Assembly: GCA_949130495.1 (NCBI GenBank)
Contig: OX422217.1
Location: forward strand, 541,509,137-541,573,136
Origin: Sambucus nigra
Lineage: Eukaryota > Streptophyta > Magnoliopsida > Dipsacales > Adoxaceae
Direction: 5' to 3'
DNA length: 64,000 bases
This document shows, one piece after another, positions 58,517-64,000 of this stretch (its first letter is position 1; every line of letters begins with the position of its first letter). A program made the position numbers and the translations under genes. The notes under the pieces are model-generated. The model did not search any database. It was not told the origin of the DNA and saw only the letters and a program-made list of their open reading frames with translations.

Positions 58517-61265
58517 GGGTCATTTTGCTTAACCCAGAAATTTTAATTCACAATTTGACTTCACCCCTCGTTTTTATAATCCTTAGACTTTTTCCCCAAT
58601 ATAAGGGATTAGATCTAATTTGACATAATGATTAAGGGCATAACCAAATAAATATTTATACTTAACCCCCTATTTTTATTCAATATTTTTGCCTTGAAAT
58701 TAATCCTCGCCATTTGATAACGTGACTTTTGCGTGTGGTTGTTGCTGTTGTTGAAAGCCAAGTTAGTCAAAAATTCTCAAATACCTACAAAATATAACAA
58801 TCTAGAGTGTAGAGGTAAGTAAGGGTGTCAATCCACTTCCTAGGGAGTAAGCTAGAGACAAATTCAATTGTAATTCACATTTTATTTTATTTTTTTGTGC
58901 TTTTTCACTTTTTCTATTTTTTTTAGCTTTTTTCAATATTAAGACAATAGGGTGAGGTGAGGTTTTAAACTAAACTAAACTAAAGTGAAAATAACTAACT
59001 AGAAAATGACTAAAATGAAAAATAAAGTCTAACACTAAAATAAAAGATAAAGTGAGGTAAATACTTGTAAGAACAATCAAGGAATGTGATTACACTACAA
59101 ATTTTAGTTATTCTAATTAATTAATTTAATTATTTGAATACTCCCAAATTAATATCAAAATTACAAATCAACTCTCGTTGCAAATGTAATTTTAATAGTA
59201 ACATTTTAGAATATTAAGTTTAACACCCCACAACTCTAGAAAAGTAGATCTACACTCCTTTTAATTAATCACCCGCTAGGATCGATTAATTAAAATTTAT
59301 GTCAATCTTAGAAATTAAATATAGAGTTGAAATTCAAATTATAATACCCCACTTAAGAAACCCCTATCTCTAGTTCGAATCTAAAATGAGTATTATAATT
59401 AGAATTTCGATTTTCTCTGGAAAATCATTTACCCTCTCTCGAGGCGTAAATCTAAGGGCGAGGGATCAAAATTAACATTCAAATGGACTTTTCAAGTAAT
59501 TAAACTAATTAAAATAAAATAACATCAAATAAGGGTTTTACCCCACCCCCTAAGATGATATTAAACATGACAAATTAATAATCAAGGCTACTAAAATAAA
59601 AGAGAAGAGAATAGAACAAGCAAACCAAATCTCTTTGAAAAAGTTGAACTCTACTCTTCCAAATTGAAGCATACAATCCCTCCAATTGAGCATCCAAATG
59701 CCTTGAAATTAATTATTCACTCAATTAACTCTCTTACAATATTTAATCTCACAAATATCTAACAAAAATAAAAAGAATGAAATAAAAACTATTTACAAAT
59801 GGTGTTTATCTCTCTACAATTCTCTCTCTAAAATTCCTATCTAAAAGATCCTCCTTCCTTTTGAGGTCTTCATCTTCAATATATAGTAGGCATGGAGCAT
59901 GAGGGGTATAAATGGGAAAAGGGATTAAAGGAATTAAATGGGCACATGGGGGAATTAAGTTGGCTTTATTTTTTTTGGGTTTGGGACATTTAGTAGGTCG
60001 TGAAATCGATTTTGGGAGAAATGCGAAATGGCAAAGTGGGTCTTGCAAATGGGTTTGTGGGTCAGAAGTAGGCAGCGGGTTAAAGAGGGTATGAGACATT
60101 TCTCCGGTATGGGCCGGAGTTGGTTGGACGGTGGCGATGGTTGAGGTGGAGGTCTGGTTTTGCAGGGCACCACCGTCGCCTGCGGCGGTCAGGGGAGACG
60201 AGGTCGGCGAGCTGGGTTCACGGACCGGGGTAGAGGGTGAGGTCGGCGGTCCGACGAAGCTGGGACGGTAATGGGTTGGTGAGCAGGTGACGGCGGGGTG
60301 CCGGAGAGGTTCGTCGCCGGTTTTGGTTCTGGGTATAGGAGGTTTAGATCGCAGGGAGGTCGCCGGCGCGCCGAAGGTGGCAAGGGCTATGGAGGTTTGA
60401 GAAGAGAGAGAGTGGAGAGTTTGTTGGGTTGGTAATGGTGGATAGAGGGGAGAGAGTGGGTGTAAGGTTGAAGATGAGTGTAGGGGTGATAAGGTGTGTG
60501 GGGGTATAGGGTCGTATGGTGAGGGTGAGGGGGTGTAAGTGGGTTAATGTGTGTTAGGTGTAGGGAGTGTGTGTTTAATGAGGACACCAATTAAAATAAT
60601 AAAAAGACTCAATTAAAATAAAAAATAAAACAACTAAAAATAATAAAAAATAAAAATATTAAAACTAAAAAAATTAAAATCCTAAGCTATAAAAAATTTA
60701 CAATAATAAAACAAAAGAAATAAAGAAATGAAAATATAAAATCTAATGAACTAAAAATACATGAAATCCTAAAAATTATCTAATCCTAATAAAATAAAAT
60801 AAAATAAAATAAAAACTAAGACTAAAAACTAATAAAAATCAATAGAAAATAGAAAAAATAGAAAATAAAATCTAAAATTTCTAAAATAAACCTAAAATTA
60901 AAATGACACAAACTAAAAATCTAAAAATTGATAAAAGAGCACAAACTCAACACACACACGGTTTAGGCTAGGTTTAGGCTCAGTTTGGGTAGGCTAGGAT
61001 ATGGGACAAGGGTATATAGCTCCATGAAATGCACAATTGCCTTGAAATACTCATTTGAACACCGCAACGTGCATTCGGCCTACAAAATAAATATTTAAGC
61101 ACATAAGACCCATATTGTCGAGAATTAGCAACTAAAATACATCTATTCGGGGTATAAATTGTATAGTTTTGGGTGCTTATCACAGGTGGTTATATCAAAT
61201 AGATTAACAAAGTGGTGGTTAAATCAAATATCACATTAAAAGGTGGGGGTTAAGTAAAAACGTCC
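58517..61265. mobile_element. Insertion in C gag with short inverted ends and TAA duplication
   Basis: Ends are GGGTCATTTTGCTTAACCC and, reverse-complemented, GGACGTTTTTACTTAACCC. TAA stands on both sides (58514-58516 and 61266-61268). A 3-bp TAA duplication and G-rich ends suggest a PIF/Harbinger-type MITE. Most of its length is a separate LTR-like segment (58715-61182). The flanks rejoin as C's gag (SNKK / FNNDRDRKK), proving an insertion; the class is inference. Confidence 0.55.
58715..61182 (-). repeat. LTR-like segment, probably a solo or truncated gypsy LTR
   Basis: 2468 bp with termini TGATAA and TTATCA. On the - strand it starts TGATAAGCACCC and ends GTTATCA, followed by 'aaTGGCGAGGATT', which may be a shortened TGGCGCCGTTGCCGGGGA primer site of the Athila type. 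No 5-bp duplication was found and there is no second copy in the window. A GC-rich block (60095-60420) with Pro/Arg-rich frames on the - strand stands out from AT-rich surroundings. Confidence 0.4.
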
Positions 61266-62240
61266 TAAATTTAACAATGACCGTGATAGGAAAAAGAGGG
61301 ATGACCCAAAGAAAGAGGATGATTGGGACAAGTGTTTTGAATGCCATGATATTGGGCATCATGATTTTGAGTGTCCCACTAAAATAAGGAGAGGGTAAGA
61401 AGCCTAAAGCTTACAAACCAACCCTTAATGATAGTGATTCGGAAAAGAAAACTAATTCTCCCGTGGAGCATAACTATACCACTTTCATAGCTAGTCATGT
61501 GAGCCTAAATGAAAAATATTATATTGATGAAGATGGTCATATGCATGATGGTTCTGAGGTCCCGTCTATTAAGTTCAATATTTGTGATGAGGAAGAAAAT
61601 GAGGAGAATAGTGATGAGGAGGGTGATATTCAAGTTGCCTTTCTTAAGTTGTATATGAAATCTTTAAAATTGAAAATGGATAAGTTGAAATTAGAGGCTA
61701 AGTTGAAAAATAATTCCTTAGAAATAATGATAAATAAGTTGAGGACTTAAGGGCGTGTGAGAAGACTCTTAGGAAGAAAATCGCTTACATTGGGAGCCAG
61801 ATAACCTTCTATGAATGGTTAAAAATATGAAAGAGTCCCTAAAATTTTAGGAGTCAATTTTTTTCTTGAGTCTAGAATTTTGAAGTTAGAAGACGAATTA
61901 GTAGACTCAAGGTGTGTCAAAATTGATTTGGAATCTAGGTCAAAAAGTTGGATAAAATGTTAGGGATCGTCCAAATCAAGAATGACAAAATTGGTCTAGG
62001 CTACAATGATCCTAATGCTTCTGCTCCTAAAGCCAGGGCCATATTTTTTAGAAGGTCAATTGTTGCCAAGGACATTCTAAGTGTCAATTAAAGGGTAGCT
62101 TTCCTAAAATTTATACATTCACACATTGTGGTAGGATAGTTCATCGTAAGAGATTTTGTTATGATCTTAAAAATGGTCATAAAAAGTCTAAATCTCATGT
62201 CAACATGTTTCCTAAAATCCAAGGTTCTAAATCATCATCT
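61266..62240 (+). pseudogene. gag: Element C gag, C-terminal part (zinc knuckles, coiled coil)
   Basis: Picks up after the insertion with FNNDRDRKKRDDPKKEDDWD and a complete knuckle CFECHDIGHHDFEC (about 61335-61377). The frame at 61463-61750 encodes an acidic stretch (CDEEENEENSDEEGDIQ) and a Lys/Leu-rich coiled coil (LKLYMKSLKLKMDKLKLEAK). A second knuckle remnant, FTHCGRIVHRKRFC, lies near 62115-62160 with its first Cys changed. This order is the same as in element D. No protease or later pol domain follows. Confidence 0.78.
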
Positions 62241-63794
62241 GTTTGGTAAAGAAAATCCAACTTCAAGGCACTAAATGTTAGACTTGTTGATTCTCGCATG
62301 CTTTCACGTGATGATTCACATGTTATTTCTTGTGAATGACTGTGATTGCATGTTATCATACACTAGACTTGTGCTTCATGGTATTAATTTATATCTAGTG
62401 CTATGATTTTTTTGGTCCTTTGTAAGTTGTTTTTCTAACTTTTTGAACCTATATAAAAAAAATACAAAAATACTTTTTATTTCTTCCGTGTAGTAGTTGT
62501 ATATATTTTGTATGGCATATTGGTGTGTTTGAATCACAATAATTTCATGTTTTCCATGTGGCTAGATCATTTGAGTATGGTTTAAAATGCTTAGGATTGT
62601 CGCTTAATCACACCTTGCCATGGAGTTTTTCTCATTTGGTTTTTCTTTATGGGTTCATCGATGTATATGCCTCCGCACACAGTTCACGAACTCTTTTAGG
62701 ATTTGATGTCTATATATGCATTAGCTAATTAAGGTGTTCTTCAATCAATCTTGTAAAATACATATCTTTATAACTAGTTGATTTGTTCATGTAAGAACCA
62801 TTGCATGTGAGGATGCTCTTAGGTTTAAAAAAATATGAGTGTGTAACGGAAAGGGCCATGAAAGGAGTAAAACCCCTTTGCATGTTAGGACACCATTGGT
62901 AAGAGGCTTATAAAAAAATATATATACCAAGGCCAAAATTTAGATATTGATCTTCATAAAAAATGATATCTTCAAAAGAGATAAAATTAAATATTTATAT
63001 ATTTGAGGGTGATATAAGCTGAAGATCAATAGGTTTGCACATTTTGTCCAAGGTCATCCTTAAATGTTTAATGCTATTGATTTGAGAATCATTAATATTT
63101 TTTAGGCTTGTGTGCATTTAGACCGTTTTGTCCCTTTGAGTTCACTTTATTTATCACATGAAGCTTAATCTATGTTTGATAAATTAAGGTTATCGAATTC
63201 AAACTCCTTGGACTACTTTAAGTGTTTGGGGAATGTTTCTTTTGTTTTTAGTTCACCCCCCTACACTCCATGCCACATTATTTTAGATACACAATTCTGC
63301 CATATAAGTGTGAAAAACTTATTTTTGTGTCTCATGTGGTAATACTTATATATATTCATGTGTGTAACATTATATGTATGTTTACATATGTGATGTTGTC
63401 ATTTGTTTATCATTGTTATTTCACTTCACATTGCATGATATGATTGCTCACTTGAAGATCATATTTGATTTATATTATGCCCTTTAACCCGTGTCTATTT
63501 TTGAACAAAAAGGGGGATAAGGAATAGATTAAGGGGAGGGATTTCATATACTAGGAAATTTTGGGCTATCAATGTTATTGAATTTCATATTCTCTATGCA
63601 TCTGAAAGGTTCATTAAGTGTGAAGGTATAATATTTAATGCGATAAAGATTCATAAGTGCAAAACTTAACAAGAGATATATTCAGTCAAGTGTTTGTAGT
63701 GTCTTTTTCCTTTTGGGATTTGGGGATTGGGCATTAGAGCTTTTCGGCCTAGCTTTTGTTTTTGGTTGTCTCGGAATAGCCAAGGGGGGACATT
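62241..63794 (+). other. Non-coding 3' region of element C
   Basis: About 1.55 kb, AT-rich, no believable gene. Parts match C' (1-1235, 35637-35869) and D (39663-41197). A purine tract 'aaaaagggggataagg' lies near 63505 and the final polypurine tract 'ccaagggggga' at 63780-63790. Confidence 0.6.
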
Positions 63795-64000
63795 TGTAAA
63801 GACCAATTGTGTAATGAATGTAATGAACATTGAAAATTGTATAGTTGACTTAATTTCATTAGGCAAAACTGTTTTTTAGTCATAGGTTAGGTTTCTTTGG
63901 GTATATACCTTTAAGACAATGCATTGAGGTCTTAAAGTGGCCCTCGAAAAGTGACGTCAAATTCATGCTGATATTGTGTTTTCATTTTTAGGGATCTTGA
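63795..64000 (+). repeat. Element C right LTR, start only
   Basis: Begins TGTAAAGACC a few bases after the polypurine tract. Matches the left LTR from about 36155 ('gtcata.gttagg', 'tcatttttagggatct' against 'tcatgttccaaggatct'). Cut by the window edge. Confidence 0.7.

Larger units (their letters stand above)
35870..64000 (+). mobile_element. Element C: SIRE-like copia, gag-only unit, partial at the right edge
   Basis: The left LTR runs 35870-36531, 42251-42970 and 57126-57655, broken by elements D and F. Then come an initiator-Met-type PBS (57658), gag (57726-58510 and 61266-about 62240, split by a 2.75-kb insertion), a long non-coding 3' region, a polypurine tract and the right LTR from 63795. 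No protease, integrase or RT sequence is present, so it is non-autonomous. The preceding C' remnant joins directly to the left LTR, giving a chain of internal-LTR-internal-LTR. Confidence 0.75.

Noticed and set aside
59806..60590. Pro/Arg-rich ORFs on both strands
   Set aside because: Arise from a GC-rich block inside an LTR-like segment; no recognisable domain.

Overview
The window is intergenic plant DNA made almost entirely of nested LTR retrotransposons. No cellular gene, tRNA or rRNA was found. The elements (Ty3/gypsy Tat lineage with antisense plant-mobile-domain genes, and SIRE-like Ty1/copia gag-only elements) and the hAT-type insertions point to a flowering plant with a large, repeat-rich genome, probably a eudicot. 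Species cannot be told from the sequence. All coding regions are decayed.

Layout: (1) 1-1235 and 35637-35869 are the 3' internal end of a copia-like unit called C'. (2) Element B, a Tat-lineage gypsy element of about 20 kb, is inserted in C' (1241-35631, target duplication ATTCT). (3) Element A, a 14.4-kb Tat element, is inserted in B's 5' LTR (2687-17046, target duplication ACACC). Both carry gag, protease, RT, the gypsy RNase H, a second RNase H and integrase on the + strand. Downstream of pol, on the - strand, they carry intron-containing genes for plant mobile domain (PMD) proteins. B has a second antisense gene (DUF7745-like), and both B antisense genes have a TATA box at a similar distance from the start codon. 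A has a 55-bp hairpin array in an antisense-gene intron. B has a 47-bp minisatellite before its 3' LTR and a small hAT in intron 1 of its PMD gene.

(4) From 35870 to the window end lies element C, a gag-only copia-like unit. Its left LTR is broken by element D (36532-42250, a related gag-only element) and by element F (42971-57120, - strand, target duplication GTTGT). F has three LTRs and two internal regions. Each internal region encodes a Gag-like protein with about seven successive CCHC zinc knuckles. F's middle LTR holds a foldback MITE, a long (TA)n tract and a 1.15-kb hAT with an 8-bp target duplication. C's gag (57726-58510, then 61266-62240) is split by a 2.75-kb insertion that contains an LTR-like segment. 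C's right LTR begins at 63795 and runs off the window.

Order of events inferred from nesting: the C'/C chain is oldest; then B, D and F; then A (its LTRs are the most alike) and the small DNA transposons. The copia-like units have no pol and must have relied on enzymes from elsewhere. The Tat elements once encoded a full enzyme set. The most interesting points are the spliced antisense genes with their own promoters, the zinc-knuckle array, and the multi-LTR chains.
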